Source: Nocardia veterana NBRC 100344
GTDB lineage: Bacteria > Actinomycetota > Actinomycetes > Mycobacteriales > Mycobacteriaceae
Direction of reading: 5' to 3'
Assembly (NCBI RefSeq): GCF_000308855.1
Contig: NZ_BAGM01000208.1
Coordinates: 1 to 64,000 of the forward strand
DNA length: 64,000 bases
Below, piece after piece: positions 1 to 9,036 of this stretch. The position numbers were made by a program, and so were the translations under genes. The notes under the pieces were generated by a model. The model did not search any database. It was not told where the DNA came from and worked only from the letters and a program-made list of their open reading frames with translations. How positions within the stretch are numbered: position 1 is the first letter of the stretch; the number at the start of each line of letters is the position of its first letter.

Positions 1-1440
1 GTCGACCTGCGGGCCCGGCTCGCGCACATCGAAGGGCTGGCCGAATTCTGGCAGGGCCGGTACCCGGAGGCGGACCGGTTGCTGCGCGCGGGCGCCGCGG
101 CCGTCGCCGAGCCGGATCCGGCGCTCGCCGCCACCATGCTCATCCAGGCCGTGCACACCGGCTGGTATCTGGGGGAGCAGGACGTGGCGCGAACGCTGGC
201 GCAATTGACCGCCGTGCCGCTGCCCGACGCCGATCCGCTGCGTCCGGTGGTCGATTTCATGGTCCGAGCCCTGGGCCCGACGGGCGCCGCGCCACCGGCC
301 GCGCTGACCGAAACCCTCGCCGAATGTGCCCGCCGCGGGCCGATACCGGAGCAGGTGCAGCTGATGCTGTGCGGGGTGGCCACCGCCGGCGGGCAGGACG
401 GCGCCGCCCACCATCTGGCCACCACCCTGGCCCGCGACTACCGCAGCGCCGGCGCCGCCGGCCGGTTGCCCACGGTGTTGTTCTTCATCGCCGAGACCGA
501 GATCTTCACCGGTCGGCTCCGCGATGCGCGAACCACCGCGAGCGAGGCGTTGCGGCTGGCCCGCGATCTCGGGCAGCGCCAGTGGGTCAGTCAGCTGAGC
601 AGCGTCCTGGCCCACACCTACGCCCTCGACGGCGACGAGCAGCAGTGCCGGGCCTACGCCGAGGCCGGATCGGCCGACGGCACACCCGATGCGGTGGCGG
701 CGGGCGTGCCGTGGGCGCAGTGGTCGCTGGGCCTGCTCGAGCTCGGCGCCGGTCGGGCCGAGTCCGCGCTCGCCCGCTTCGAATGGCTGACCCGCGAACC
801 CGTCCGGCACCACCTGTGCGCGCTGCGCTCGATTCCGGACCTGGTCGAGGCCGCGGTGCGGGTCGGCGCCGGTGACCGGGCCTCGCTTCCCGCCGAGCGC
901 CTCGCGACCTGGGCCGATTCCGTGCGGCAACCCTGGGCCCAGGCGCTGGTGCTGCGCTGCCGGGCGCTACTGGCCGCGGACGAGACGGCCGAGGATCACT
1001 TTCGGCGAGCACTCGATCTGCACGATCGCGAGACGCGCCCGGTCGAGTACGCGCGCACCGCGCAACTGTACGGGGAATGGTTGCGGCGGGCGCGCCGCAA
1101 GAGTGAGGCCCGGGCGAGATTGTCCGAGGCGCTGGAGACGTTCGAACGAATCGGGCTGCGGCCCTGGGCCGATCGCGCCCGGACCGAACTGACCGCGACC
1201 GGCGCGTCCCCGAGCGAGCCGAACGATCCACTGAAACCGAAGGGGCGCAGCGCATCCGGGCTCACCCCGCAGGAGTTGCAGATCGCGCGCCTGGCGGCGC
1301 AGGGGCTGTCCAACCGCGATATCGCCGCGCAGTTGTTCCTCAGTCATCGCACCGTCGGATACCACCTGTACAAGGCGTATCCGAAGTTGGGCATCGCCTC
1401 CCGGGGCGAGTTGCGGGATATCGCGGATCAATTGGCGTAA
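1..1440 (+). CDS. LuxR-type transcriptional regulator, 3' part
   Basis: The reading frame is open from base 1, so the N-terminus (in this family usually an AAA/NACHT-type ATPase) lies outside the window. The visible 479 residues are mostly an alanine-rich, TPR-like helical region, followed by a C-terminal LuxR/NarL helix-turn-helix. The motif LTPQELQIARLAAQGLSNRD and then IAAQLFLSHRTVGYHLYKAYPKLG match the GerE-type DNA-binding domain. This fits a large LAL-type regulator, but the ATPase part cannot be seen. It converges on the hydrolase gene at 1477. Target genes are unknown. Confidence 0.85.
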   Translation, partial: VDLRARLAHIEGLAEFWQGRYPEADRLLRAGAAAVAEPDPALAATMLIQAVHTGWYLGEQDVARTLAQLTAVPLPDADPLRPVVDFMVRALGPTGAAPPAALTETLAECARRGPIPEQVQLMLCGVATAGGQDGAAHHLATTLARDYRSAGAAGRLPTVLFFIAETEIFTGRLRDARTTASEALRLARDLGQRQWVSQLSSVLAHTYALDGDEQQCRAYAEAGSADGTPDAVAAGVPWAQWSLGLLELGAGRAESALARFEWLTREPVRHHLCALRSIPDLVEAAVRVGAGDRASLPAERLATWADSVRQPWAQALVLRCRALLAADETAEDHFRRALDLHDRETRPVEYARTAQLYGEWLRRARRKSEARARLSEALETFERIGLRPWADRARTELTATGASPSEPNDPLKPKGRSASGLTPQELQIARLAAQGLSNRDIAAQLFLSHRTVGYHLYKAYPKLGIASRGELRDIADQLA

Positions 1441-1476
1441 TCGGCGCAGCTCGCCCCGGGTGGGCCGATGGGATCC

Positions 1477-2292
1477 CTACTTGCGCAGGAAGGCCAGGAG
1501 ATCGTCGTTGAACTCGGCGGCGTGGCTGGTGTAGATGCCGTGGCCGCCGGTCGGGTACTCCAGGTAGGTCGCCGTCGGCATCAGGTCGGCGGTGCGGCGG
1601 CCGGTGATCTCGACGGGCGCCGAGAAGTCCAGCGCGCCGTGCACGATCAACGCCGGAACGGTGATGGCGCGCAACGCTTCCCGGTTGTCGCAGTGGAATA
1701 CCGCCTCCTGCATCCGCAGCGTCGCCCACGGAGCGGTCGACAGGCACTGACGGTAGGTGATGTCGATCTGTTCGGGAGAGACGTCCGGGTTGAGGTGGCT
1801 GTTGAAGTACACCTGCGACTGGCGCGCCAGCCAGCGACCGCGGTCGGTGCGAATGCTGTGCAGCAGGGCGTCGAGCATGGCTTCCGGAATGCCGTCGGGG
1901 TTGTCGTCGGTCGCCTTGACGAACGGCAGGATCGCCGACAGGAAAACCACTCGCGCCACCCGGTCCTCGCCGTGCCTGGCCAGGTAGCGGGCTATTTCGG
2001 CGCCGCCGGTCGAATGCCCCACCAGCGTGGCGCCGCGCAGGTCCAGGTGGTCGAGCAGCGCGCCCAGATCGTCGGCCGTGGTGTCGATGTCGTAGCCGGT
2101 CGACGGACGGTCGGACCGGCCGTGGCCGCGTCGATCGAGGGCGATGCAGCGGTAGCCGCGCTCGACGAAATACGGGATCTGGTATTCCCACATCTCGGTG
2201 TTGAGCATCGCGCCGGCGATGAAGACCAGGGGTTCGCCGGTGCCGTAGTCCTCGTAGGCGAGGGTGGTTCCGTCGGTGGTGGTGAAGTACAT
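1477..2292 (-). CDS. alpha/beta hydrolase
   Basis: A 271-aa alpha/beta-fold hydrolase without signal peptide. The nucleophile elbow is GHSTGG, preceded by the usual DRRGHGRSDRP strand/turn. The acid lies near HGALDFSAP and the histidine near PTGGHGIY. The family covers non-haem chloroperoxidase-like esterases and arylesterases; the substrate cannot be told. It lies 30 bp downstream of the SnoaL-like gene on the same strand, so the two probably form an operon. The ATG start is followed directly by the first beta strand (YFTTTDGTTLAYEDYG), which supports it. Confidence 0.85.
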   Translation of the reverse strand: MYFTTTDGTTLAYEDYGTGEPLVFIAGAMLNTEMWEYQIPYFVERGYRCIALDRRGHGRSDRPSTGYDIDTTADDLGALLDHLDLRGATLVGHSTGGAEIARYLARHGEDRVARVVFLSAILPFVKATDDNPDGIPEAMLDALLHSIRTDRGRWLARQSQVYFNSHLNPDVSPEQIDITYRQCLSTAPWATLRMQEAVFHCDNREALRAITVPALIVHGALDFSAPVEITGRRTADLMPTATYLEYPTGGHGIYTSHAAEFNDDLLAFLRK

Positions 2293-2322
2293 GACGATCC
2301 TTGGGGGAGGGGAGAAGTCGGG

Positions 2323-2691
2323 TCAGGCGCCGGTCGGAACGCGGTCGAGGAAGCCGTGGATTCGGTCGATGCGGCCGTCGTCGGCGACGACGGCGACATC
2401 GAAGCCGACGACGAGCGGCTCCTCGCCGGGACGGCCCAGATTCCAGGTGAACCGGGCGATGTCGTGGTGGTGGTCGACGGCGCCGCCGAGGGTGAACGAC
2501 AGCCCGGGGAACTGCTGCTGGACCGCGGCGACGGCGGCGTCGAGGCCGGCATGACCGTGCACCGAGACCAGCGGGTCGGTGTATTCGGCGTCGTCGGCGA
2601 ATGTTTCGGCGATCAGGGCGGCGCGTTCGGCCGGATCGGTCTCGTTCCAGACGGCGAGGTAGCGGTCGATCAGATCGTTGATGTCGCTCAC
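2323..2691 (-). CDS. SnoaL-like (NTF2-fold) protein
   Basis: A 122-aa protein with the NTF2/SnoaL pattern. The N-terminal helix (RYLAVWNETDPAERAALI) is followed by FADDAEYTDP and a curved sheet ending in DGRIDRIHGFLDRVP. Members are small cytoplasmic enzymes or ligand-binding proteins, such as polyketide cyclases and ketosteroid isomerase-like hydratases. Catalytic residues cannot be assigned here. It is first in a two-gene unit with the hydrolase at 1477. Confidence 0.8.
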   Translation of the reverse strand: MSDINDLIDRYLAVWNETDPAERAALIAETFADDAEYTDPLVSVHGHAGLDAAVAAVQQQFPGLSFTLGGAVDHHHDIARFTWNLGRPGEEPLVVGFDVAVVADDGRIDRIHGFLDRVPTGA

Positions 2692-2761
2692 GGGATGCTC
2701 CTTCGTGGTTGCTGTCGAACACCCACAAAGTTATGGAGATCCGCGCGCCGGGGAATCTGTC

Positions 2762-2773
2762 GTACTTAAGTAC
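2762..2773. promoter_or_regulatory. Perfect 12-bp palindrome GTACTTAAGTAC
   Basis: GTACTTAAGTAC reads identically on both strands and lies about 70 bp upstream of the SnoaL-like gene start at 2691. It is AT-rich in otherwise GC-rich DNA. HxlR-type regulators use GTAC-containing dyads, so an operator is plausible, but no regulator gene lies alongside. Confidence 0.4.
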
Positions 2774-2800
2774 TTTCGACCGTAGTGCCACCCGGCCGTA

Positions 2801-3904
2801 CTAGGCGGCGTCCGGGTCGCCGAGGCGACGCGACGGGTGCAGGGTGGCGGCGGGCCGGCCGGTGGTGACGCTGTCGGCGAGGACGGCGCCGAGGGCGGGG
2901 GCCAGTTTGAACAGGTTGTGCCCGGCGACGAAGGTGAGGTTCTCGTGCTGCCAGGCGGCCACGCCGTCCTCGCCCCAGGGCAATCGGGTGACCCAGCAGT
3001 GCACGTGGCCGGCCGGTTCCGGAACCAGCCCGGGCAGCGCGCGGCGAACGTAGGCGCCCGCGCGTTCGGCCAACTCGGCGAGTGCGGCCGGATCGACCGC
3101 GTCGGCGCCGTCGGTGGCGACGGTGTCGCTGAGCCCCAGGCCGTAGTGGGTGTTGCCCGGGTACGCGGCGGCGTAGATGCCGGTTTCCCCGAAGCGGCCG
3201 CTGCTGTCCTGCAGCGTGGCCAGGGTCGTCGGCGGCGCCGAGCGCGGCCGGAAGCTCACCCGCACATGCGCGGACGGCTGGATCGGGAGTGCGAGCCCGC
3301 TGCCGCGGGCCAGGGCCGCGGTGCCGCGCCCCGCGCACACGACCGCGGCACCGTGCCCGGAACATGTTGTGCCGGTGCGGACTTCGACGCTATTCCCTGG
3401 AGCCGGGCGGATCGTCAGGACATGGTCGGCCACCAGTGCGGGCCGCAGCCGAGCGCCGAGTGCGGCGATGGCGGCGACGGTGCGGATCGAGCCCCCGGTT
3501 TCGTCCAGCATCGCCGGCCCGTCGTAGGGCGCCAGCAGCGGGAGCCGGGACGCGACCTCGTCGGGATCGATCGCCCGGGCGGCGACGCCCGGTGTGTCGC
3601 GCAGTATCGCCAGCTTGTCCGCCACTCCCGCGCCCAGCGCGACGGCACCGTCACCGGAAATCAGTTCGATCCCGAATTCGCCCTCCCACTCCTGCCAGCG
3701 GCGGCGCGCCGCGACCGCGAGCTCGACCAGGCGCCGGTCGGTGTGGGCGTGCCGGAAGATGCGGGACTGCCCGGCGGACTGCCCACCGCCGGGGCTGCCC
3801 GATTCGTACACGGTGACCGACAGCCCGGCCCGGTGCAGAGCGTATGCGGTGGCCAGCCCCACGATTCCGGCGCCGACCACCGCGACGTCGCTGGTAGCAG
3901 TCAT
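2801..3904 (-). CDS. FAD-dependent amine/sarcosine oxidase-like oxidoreductase (DAO family)
   Basis: A 367-aa cytoplasmic flavoenzyme. The N-terminal Rossmann motif VVGAGIVGLATAYALHRAG with the downstream acidic residue (TVYESG) binds FAD. GGGQSAGQSRIFRHAHTD resembles the flavin-attachment region of monomeric sarcosine/N-methyltryptophan oxidases. The C-terminal segment (WVTRLPWGEDGVAA ... FVAGHNLFKLAPALG) is the usual second FAD contact of that family. The expected covalent-flavin cysteine of monomeric sarcosine oxidase is not evident, so the exact subfamily is open. It follows the hydrolase at 3969 by 64 bp and may share its transcript. Confidence 0.8.
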   Translation of the reverse strand: MTATSDVAVVGAGIVGLATAYALHRAGLSVTVYESGSPGGGQSAGQSRIFRHAHTDRRLVELAVAARRRWQEWEGEFGIELISGDGAVALGAGVADKLAILRDTPGVAARAIDPDEVASRLPLLAPYDGPAMLDETGGSIRTVAAIAALGARLRPALVADHVLTIRPAPGNSVEVRTGTTCSGHGAAVVCAGRGTAALARGSGLALPIQPSAHVRVSFRPRSAPPTTLATLQDSSGRFGETGIYAAAYPGNTHYGLGLSDTVATDGADAVDPAALAELAERAGAYVRRALPGLVPEPAGHVHCWVTRLPWGEDGVAAWQHENLTFVAGHNLFKLAPALGAVLADSVTTGRPAATLHPSRRLGDPDAA

Positions 3905-3968
3905 TTCTCGGGACTACCCGCAGCCGCGCCCGGCAATCCGGATCCGTCGTGTGGCGGTCGGTGCGCCG

Positions 3969-4862
3969 TCACCCGGTGCGGCCGGCGGTCATCCTGCTGA
4001 TCTCCGCCGCGACCAGCGCCGGGCATTCCGTGGGCACCATGTGCCCGCAGCCGGTGGCGACGATATGCCGTCCGTGCGGGACCCGGTCGGCGCGATGCCG
4101 GTGGGCGGCGTTGAGCGCGGCGCGCGACGCGGCAGAGATACCAGGGGAGGTCGAATCGCCCGACACGATGGTCATCGCGATCTCGGGCCGGTCCGGGCCG
4201 GCGGTCCGCAGCTGTTCGAGATCGGTGGCGAAGCAACCGAGTTCGGCACCGCGGGCGCGCATCGCCGCCACGGTGAAACCTTCCTTGCGGAAATCGTGGC
4301 GGGCGTCGGCGGGCAAGGCGGCCAGCATGTTTCGGTAGGCCAGTCGCAGCGCACCGATCCGGGCGAGCGCGACGCTGAGCCGGTGGCCGCGCCGGGCCGC
4401 GCGGCGCGCCGCGGGGGTCGTCATGGCGTCGCAGGCTTCGTCGGCCGGATCGACGAGCACCAGACCCGCGATGCGGCCGGGCCGGTCGGCGGCGGCCACC
4501 CGCACGATCGGCCCGCCCCAGCTGTGACCGACCAGGACGAACTGCGACGCGTCGAACCGGCCACCGAGGTGATCGAGCAGGTCGACCAGATCGTCGGCCA
4601 GGCGGCGCAGGGTGCGCGGGCCGGCGTCCGGTGCGCTGCGGCCGAGCCCGCTGCGATCGTAGACGACCGTCGCCACCGAATCGGCCAGATGTTGTTGTAC
4701 CGCAGCCCAATACGAGCGCGTGCAGGCCAGGCCGCCCTCGAACACCACCAGTGGAGTCCGGGCGCCGCTGCCGGGTCGGTGCATGTAGTACAGCTCGCGG
4801 CCGTCGCGTGTCCGCGCGGTTGCCGGCCGTCCCTGACTGTGTTCGGTGTCGCCGTGGCGCAC
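3969..4862 (-). CDS. alpha/beta hydrolase
   Basis: About 297 aa from the GTG at 4862. I chose this start because GAGGAGG sits 8 bases upstream; the frame stays open further upstream but without such a site. The nucleophile elbow is GHSWGG, the strand before it is VVYDRSGLGRSAPD, and the likely histidine is in TGCGHMVPTECP. There is no signal peptide. The substrate is unknown. It precedes the FAD oxidase gene on the same strand and diverges from the epoxide-hydrolase-like gene at 5217. Confidence 0.8.
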   Translation of the reverse strand: MRHGDTEHSQGRPATARTRDGRELYYMHRPGSGARTPLVVFEGGLACTRSYWAAVQQHLADSVATVVYDRSGLGRSAPDAGPRTLRRLADDLVDLLDHLGGRFDASQFVLVGHSWGGPIVRVAAADRPGRIAGLVLVDPADEACDAMTTPAARRAARRGHRLSVALARIGALRLAYRNMLAALPADARHDFRKEGFTVAAMRARGAELGCFATDLEQLRTAGPDRPEIAMTIVSGDSTSPGISAASRAALNAAHRHRADRVPHGRHIVATGCGHMVPTECPALVAAEISRMTAGRTG

Positions 4863-5216
4863 CGATCGGTCCTCCTCGTTCCCCTGCGTGGTCCTAATCA
4901 CAGTGGTCGAGCCTAACCTCCTGAGCGGCAATCAGGGTCGGCGCTGCGCCGGACGTCCCTGCCCGATCCTGCGCTGGCGTCCGGATCAGGCTGTGGTCCA
5001 AGGCTTTACACCGCCGCCGCAGGTCCACCCGGTTGCCGCACGGTCGGGCCCCCGGCCGGCGGCGTTGCCCGTCGATCGGACCTGGGGCGCGGGGTGCGAA
5101 TCCGACCGGGGGAGGACGAATCCACTCGCCCGCGGACGGATGATCGCCGCCGCCTCCGGCGCTAACGTCGTCCGGGCCGGCGAGGCCGCCACGCATCGCC
5201 GGGAAAGGGGACGACC
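4863..5216. other. Intergenic region between divergent hydrolase genes
   Basis: These 354 bp separate two divergently transcribed hydrolase genes and must hold both promoters. I see no convincing palindrome, hairpin or small gene. The only clear signal is the AAAGGGG ribosome-binding site just before 5217. Confidence 0.5.
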
Positions 5217-6089
5217 ATGCAGACCTACACCCACGGCGAGTTCGTGTTCGACGTGACCGATTCCGGGCCGCGGACCGACCCCGCGCGTACCGTCGTTCTC
5301 CTGCACGGGTTTCCCGAGGACCGGCACAGCTGGGACCGCGTGACCCCGGCACTGGTGGCGGCGGGTCATCGCGTGCTGGCTCCGGATCTGCGCGGCTACG
5401 CGCCGGGGGCCCGGCCGCGCGCACGGTCGGCCTACCGCCTGTCGCGGCCGGCCGCGGATGTCCTGGCACTGGCCGATGCGGCCGGAGCGCAGCGGTTCCA
5501 TGTGGTCGGTCACGATTGGGGTGCGGCGCTGGCCTGGTTTCTGGCGGCGGAACATCCGGACCGGGTGACATCGATGAGCGCCCTGTCGGTCCCGCATCCG
5601 ATGGCCTTCGCGCAGGCGGTGCTCACCGGTACGCAGGCTTTTCGTTCCTGGTACATGGCCGCCTTCCAGCTGCCCGGGCTGCCGGAAGTGGTGCTGTCGG
5701 CTCGCGGTGGCGAGATGATGCGGCGAGGACTGATACGCACCGGCCTGGACGGCGAGTCGGCCGCGCGCTACGCGCGGCGGGCCCGGCGCCGGGCCGATCT
5801 GCGGGGACCGATCAATTGGTATCGCGCGCTGCCGCTGAACCTGGCCCGCCCGGTCGGGGCGGTCACGGTACCGACGTTGTACGTCCGCGGCGGAGCCGAC
5901 CGCTTCGTCACCGCGACAGCCGGCCGGCACTGTGCCCGGTATGTCGGTGGGCCGTATCGGTACGAGGTGCTCGAGGACGCGTCGCACTGGTTGCCGGAGC
6001 AGGCGCCGGACCGGATCGCGGCGCTGTTGATCGACCATATCGCCCGGTATGCACCGACGCCGGAGTCGGCCGAGCCCCGGCGGGCGTGA
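5217..6089 (+). CDS. alpha/beta hydrolase, epoxide hydrolase-like
   Basis: A 290-aa protein. The HGFPED oxyanion-hole motif, the nucleophile elbow VVGHDWGA (Asp nucleophile as in epoxide hydrolases and haloalkane dehalogenases) and the C-terminal DASHWLPEQAPDRI histidine are all present. The cap region contains LPLNLARPVGAVTVPTLYVR. An Asp rather than Ser nucleophile points to epoxide or C-halogen hydrolysis through an ester intermediate; the substrate is unknown. The ATG is preceded by AAAGGGG. It converges with the MFS gene at 6172. Confidence 0.85.
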   Translation: MQTYTHGEFVFDVTDSGPRTDPARTVVLLHGFPEDRHSWDRVTPALVAAGHRVLAPDLRGYAPGARPRARSAYRLSRPAADVLALADAAGAQRFHVVGHDWGAALAWFLAAEHPDRVTSMSALSVPHPMAFAQAVLTGTQAFRSWYMAAFQLPGLPEVVLSARGGEMMRRGLIRTGLDGESAARYARRARRRADLRGPINWYRALPLNLARPVGAVTVPTLYVRGGADRFVTATAGRHCARYVGGPYRYEVLEDASHWLPEQAPDRIAALLIDHIARYAPTPESAEPRRA

Positions 6090-6171
6090 CGGACGCGCGC
6101 GCCGGCCGCCCCCGCGCGGGTGTGCGGGAGCGGCCGATCGGTGCCGTCGCGGACCGAATGCGATCGCCGGA

Positions 6172-8853
6172 TCAGTCGGCCTCGGACACCGCGTGGGCCG
6201 GACGATCGAGCGCCGCGTCGCCCGCGCGGGCGACGCCGTTGCCGCTCGACGGGAGGTCGTAGCCGAGCTGGACGTCGTGCTCGGGCGCGCTGTCGGTGAC
6301 CGACACCCGGCTGGTGCGCGGCGGATAACCGCGTACGACCACGGTGTGTTCCCCTTCGGTCAGATCGGTCACCGTGTAGCGGCCGAATCGATCGGTCCGG
6401 GCGCTGCCCAATACCGTGCCGCTGTCGTCGCGCACGGTGACCTCCGCATCGGCCACAGCGCGACCGTCGGCGGTGACCGAACCGGAAAGTACGGCAAGCG
6501 GATTCAGCTCGACATCGTGGTGCAGCACCCCGCTGTCGGGCACGGTCAACGCGATCGCCTGCGGTCGCATGTGCGGCGCGACCGTCACCAGGGTGTAGGT
6601 CCCCGAGACCACACCCTGGCAGTGGTAGCCGCCGTCCTCGCCGGATACGGCCGCTGCGACGACCTCGCCGCGCACATCGGTGACGGTGACGGTGGCGCCC
6701 GCCACGGGACGGCCCGGTCCGGCTGCCCGGACCGTGCCGGACAGCTCGCCCGAACCGTGCAGGGTGACGTCCAGCCGTTGCGGTCGCCCGTCCACGCCGA
6801 CATTGACCGCCGCCGGTTGATGCCCGCCGGCGGACACGATCAGCACATAGCTGCCCGGACTCGGCGGATCGATCAGGTAGCGGCCGTCGCCGTCGCCCGT
6901 GGCGCGCGAAACCTGGTGTCCGCGTTGATCGATCAGCGTCAACGCCACGCCGGCGACGGGACGGCCGTCCGCCCGCTGCACGTGCCCGCTGATCGAGCGT
7001 CCGGATTCCGTCGCCCGCAGCGGTGTGCGGACCAGACCGCCGGTGGCCGGTCGCGGCGCCTCGGCGTCGGCTTCGGCCGGGGTCAGCATGCCTTCGCGGA
7101 CCGCCTCGGTCAGTTGTGCCGCTTCGTGTTCGACGTAGTCGCCGCGGGCGAACCAGGAGGCGATCGAACCCAGCAGCATCATCACCGCGGCGGCCAGGAA
7201 GACAACCACGAGTCCGGAGTGGAACGGGTCGGCGATGAGGTGGGGGAAGAACTCCTGGCCGGTGAGCACGTCGCTGTGCACGCCGGGCCGGTCCAGGGTG
7301 CCGGTGGGGCCGAGGAGTTCCTTGAAGGGGTTGTAGCCGAGGAAGGTCGCGAACAGGCTGCCGACCGGTGGCATATCGGCCATCTGGGAGGCGACGTCGG
7401 CGGGAACCCCCTGATCGCGCAGACCGGAGTTCATCGCATCGGGCAGTGTCCCGGACAGACCGACGATCATCAGCGAGAAGAAGATGCCGATCGCCAGGGC
7501 CATACCGCCGTTCATCAGGGTGGCCCGCATACCGGAGGCGACTCCGCGCTGCGACGCGGGCACCGCGGACATGATCTCGGCGGTGTTGGGCGAGGTGAAG
7601 ATGCCCATGCCGAGACCGTTGAGCAGGATGATCAGGGCGAACAGCCAATAGTTGAAGTCGACCGGGATCAGTACCAGCAGCACGAAGGTCACCGCCGCCA
7701 GCAGCAGGCCGGTGGTGGCGAAGATCCGCCCGCCGTAGCGGTCGGACAGCCAGCCCGACAGCGGTCCCGACACCAGGAATCCGATCGTCAGCGGGAGCAT
7801 GTAGATACCGGCCCACAGCGGCGTGGATTCGAAGTCGAAGCCGTGCAGTGGCAGCCAGATTCCCTGCAGCCAGATGATCAGCATGAACTGCAGGCCGCCC
7901 CGGCCGACCGAGGCCATCAGGCCGGCGAAGTTGCCCAGCGCGAAGGTTCGGTTGCGGAACAGCGACATCTCGAACATCGGCTGCTTCGTCTTCGTTTCGA
8001 TGACGCAGAAGACCGCGAGCAGAACGAGACCGCCGATGACCGCGGCCAACACCCAGGGGTTGGTCCACCCGGTCTTCGACGAACCGTGCGGCTGGATGCC
8101 GTAGGTGATGCCGGTCAGCAGGGCGGTCAACCCCAGCGCGAAGGTGAGGGTGCCGGGCAGATCCAGCGACCCCGGGGTGCGCTGTCCGTTGTCGTGCAGC
8201 GAGCGGTACGACCAGATCGTGCCGAGCACGCCGAAGGGCACGCTGACCCAGAAGACGGCCTTCCAGTCCCATTCGGCGAGCAGACCGCCGATCAGCAGGC
8301 CGAGGAACGAACCGGCCACGGCCGCAACCTGATTGATGCCCAGCGCCATTCCGCGTTGCCGCGCGGGGAAGGCATCGGTGACCAGTGCCGCGGAGTTGGC
8401 CATCAGCATGGCGCCACCGACGCCCTGCACCACCCGCCAGCCGATCAGCCACAGCGCGCCGCCGCCCAGGTCGAACGGGTCGAACGACAACGCGATCGCC
8501 GCGACGGTGAACACGACGAAGCCCAGGTTGTAGATGCGGACCCGGCCGAACATGTCGCCGAGGCGGCCGAACATCACGACCAGGACCGCGGAGGTGAGCA
8601 GGAAGCCCATGAGCAGCCACAGCAGGTAGCTGACATTGCCGGGGGCCAGCGGGTTGAGGTGGATCCCGCGGAAGATGGCGGGCAGCGAGATGATGACGAT
8701 CGAGGAGTTGATGGTGACCATCAACATGCCGAGCGTGGTGTTCGACAGGGCCACCCACTTGTAGTGCGGATGGTCGCGATCGACACGAAGCCGGCGGCCG
8801 ATGGTCCGGATATCGGAAGTATCCAGACCGTCGGAGGACTGAGCGGAGGTCAA
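6172..8853 (-). CDS. DHA2-type MFS transporter fused to three carboxypeptidase-regulatory-like repeats
   Basis: About 893 aa from a TTG at 8853, chosen because GAGGGGA stands 6 bases upstream. Residues ~25-570 form a drug:H+ antiporter of the 14-TM EmrB/QacA type, with the loop motif VVMFGRLGDMFGRVRIYN and motif C-like GVGGAMLMANSAALVTDAFP. After a linker, residues ~610-860 hold three tandem immunoglobulin-like repeats of the carboxypeptidase D regulatory type. Each runs from (I/L)SG(H/T/S)V, through RPVAGV.LT(L/V) or similar, to G.Y.(I/V). Ordinary DHA2 exporters end near 500-550 aa, so the tail is extra. It is probably extracytoplasmic or membrane-apposed. The exported substrate is unknown. 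Confidence 0.88.
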   Translation of the reverse strand: MTSAQSSDGLDTSDIRTIGRRLRVDRDHPHYKWVALSNTTLGMLMVTINSSIVIISLPAIFRGIHLNPLAPGNVSYLLWLLMGFLLTSAVLVVMFGRLGDMFGRVRIYNLGFVVFTVAAIALSFDPFDLGGGALWLIGWRVVQGVGGAMLMANSAALVTDAFPARQRGMALGINQVAAVAGSFLGLLIGGLLAEWDWKAVFWVSVPFGVLGTIWSYRSLHDNGQRTPGSLDLPGTLTFALGLTALLTGITYGIQPHGSSKTGWTNPWVLAAVIGGLVLLAVFCVIETKTKQPMFEMSLFRNRTFALGNFAGLMASVGRGGLQFMLIIWLQGIWLPLHGFDFESTPLWAGIYMLPLTIGFLVSGPLSGWLSDRYGGRIFATTGLLLAAVTFVLLVLIPVDFNYWLFALIILLNGLGMGIFTSPNTAEIMSAVPASQRGVASGMRATLMNGGMALAIGIFFSLMIVGLSGTLPDAMNSGLRDQGVPADVASQMADMPPVGSLFATFLGYNPFKELLGPTGTLDRPGVHSDVLTGQEFFPHLIADPFHSGLVVVFLAAAVMMLLGSIASWFARGDYVEHEAAQLTEAVREGMLTPAEADAEAPRPATGGLVRTPLRATESGRSISGHVQRADGRPVAGVALTLIDQRGHQVSRATGDGDGRYLIDPPSPGSYVLIVSAGGHQPAAVNVGVDGRPQRLDVTLHGSGELSGTVRAAGPGRPVAGATVTVTDVRGEVVAAAVSGEDGGYHCQGVVSGTYTLVTVAPHMRPQAIALTVPDSGVLHHDVELNPLAVLSGSVTADGRAVADAEVTVRDDSGTVLGSARTDRFGRYTVTDLTEGEHTVVVRGYPPRTSRVSVTDSAPEHDVQLGYDLPSSGNGVARAGDAALDRPAHAVSEAD

Positions 8854-8896
8854 GGCTTTCCCCTCAACGACGGAAAACGGACAAGGGCCTCCCCGT

Positions 8897-8930
8897 AATA
8901 TAGTTGCAAGCACTAACTAACTAAATACCG
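8897..8930 (-). promoter_or_regulatory. AT-rich promoter/operator region of the MFS gene
   Basis: Immediately upstream of the MFS start, the minus strand carries TATATT (a possible -10) preceded by TTGCAA and tandem TTAG repeats (CACTAACTAACTAAATA on the plus strand, 8911-8927). TAGT and ACTA flank a 7-base core at 8901-8915. Exporters of this type are usually controlled by TetR-family repressors binding such imperfect dyads. No regulator gene is adjacent. Confidence 0.35.
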
Positions 8931-9036
8931 GATGAAATATCCCTCATTTTTGCGGCGAGGGAGTATCCGATTTGTCCATTCCGCTTATTTTGCGACGTCT
9001 GTCGTATCGGCTCGGGTCGCGATCACCCGGCGCGGG

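Noticed and set aside
5768..8898. Very long open frames on both strands across the MFS gene and beyond
   Set aside because: They are out of frame with the transporter, rich in Arg, Gly and Pro, and lack any motif. High third-position GC commonly opens antisense frames.
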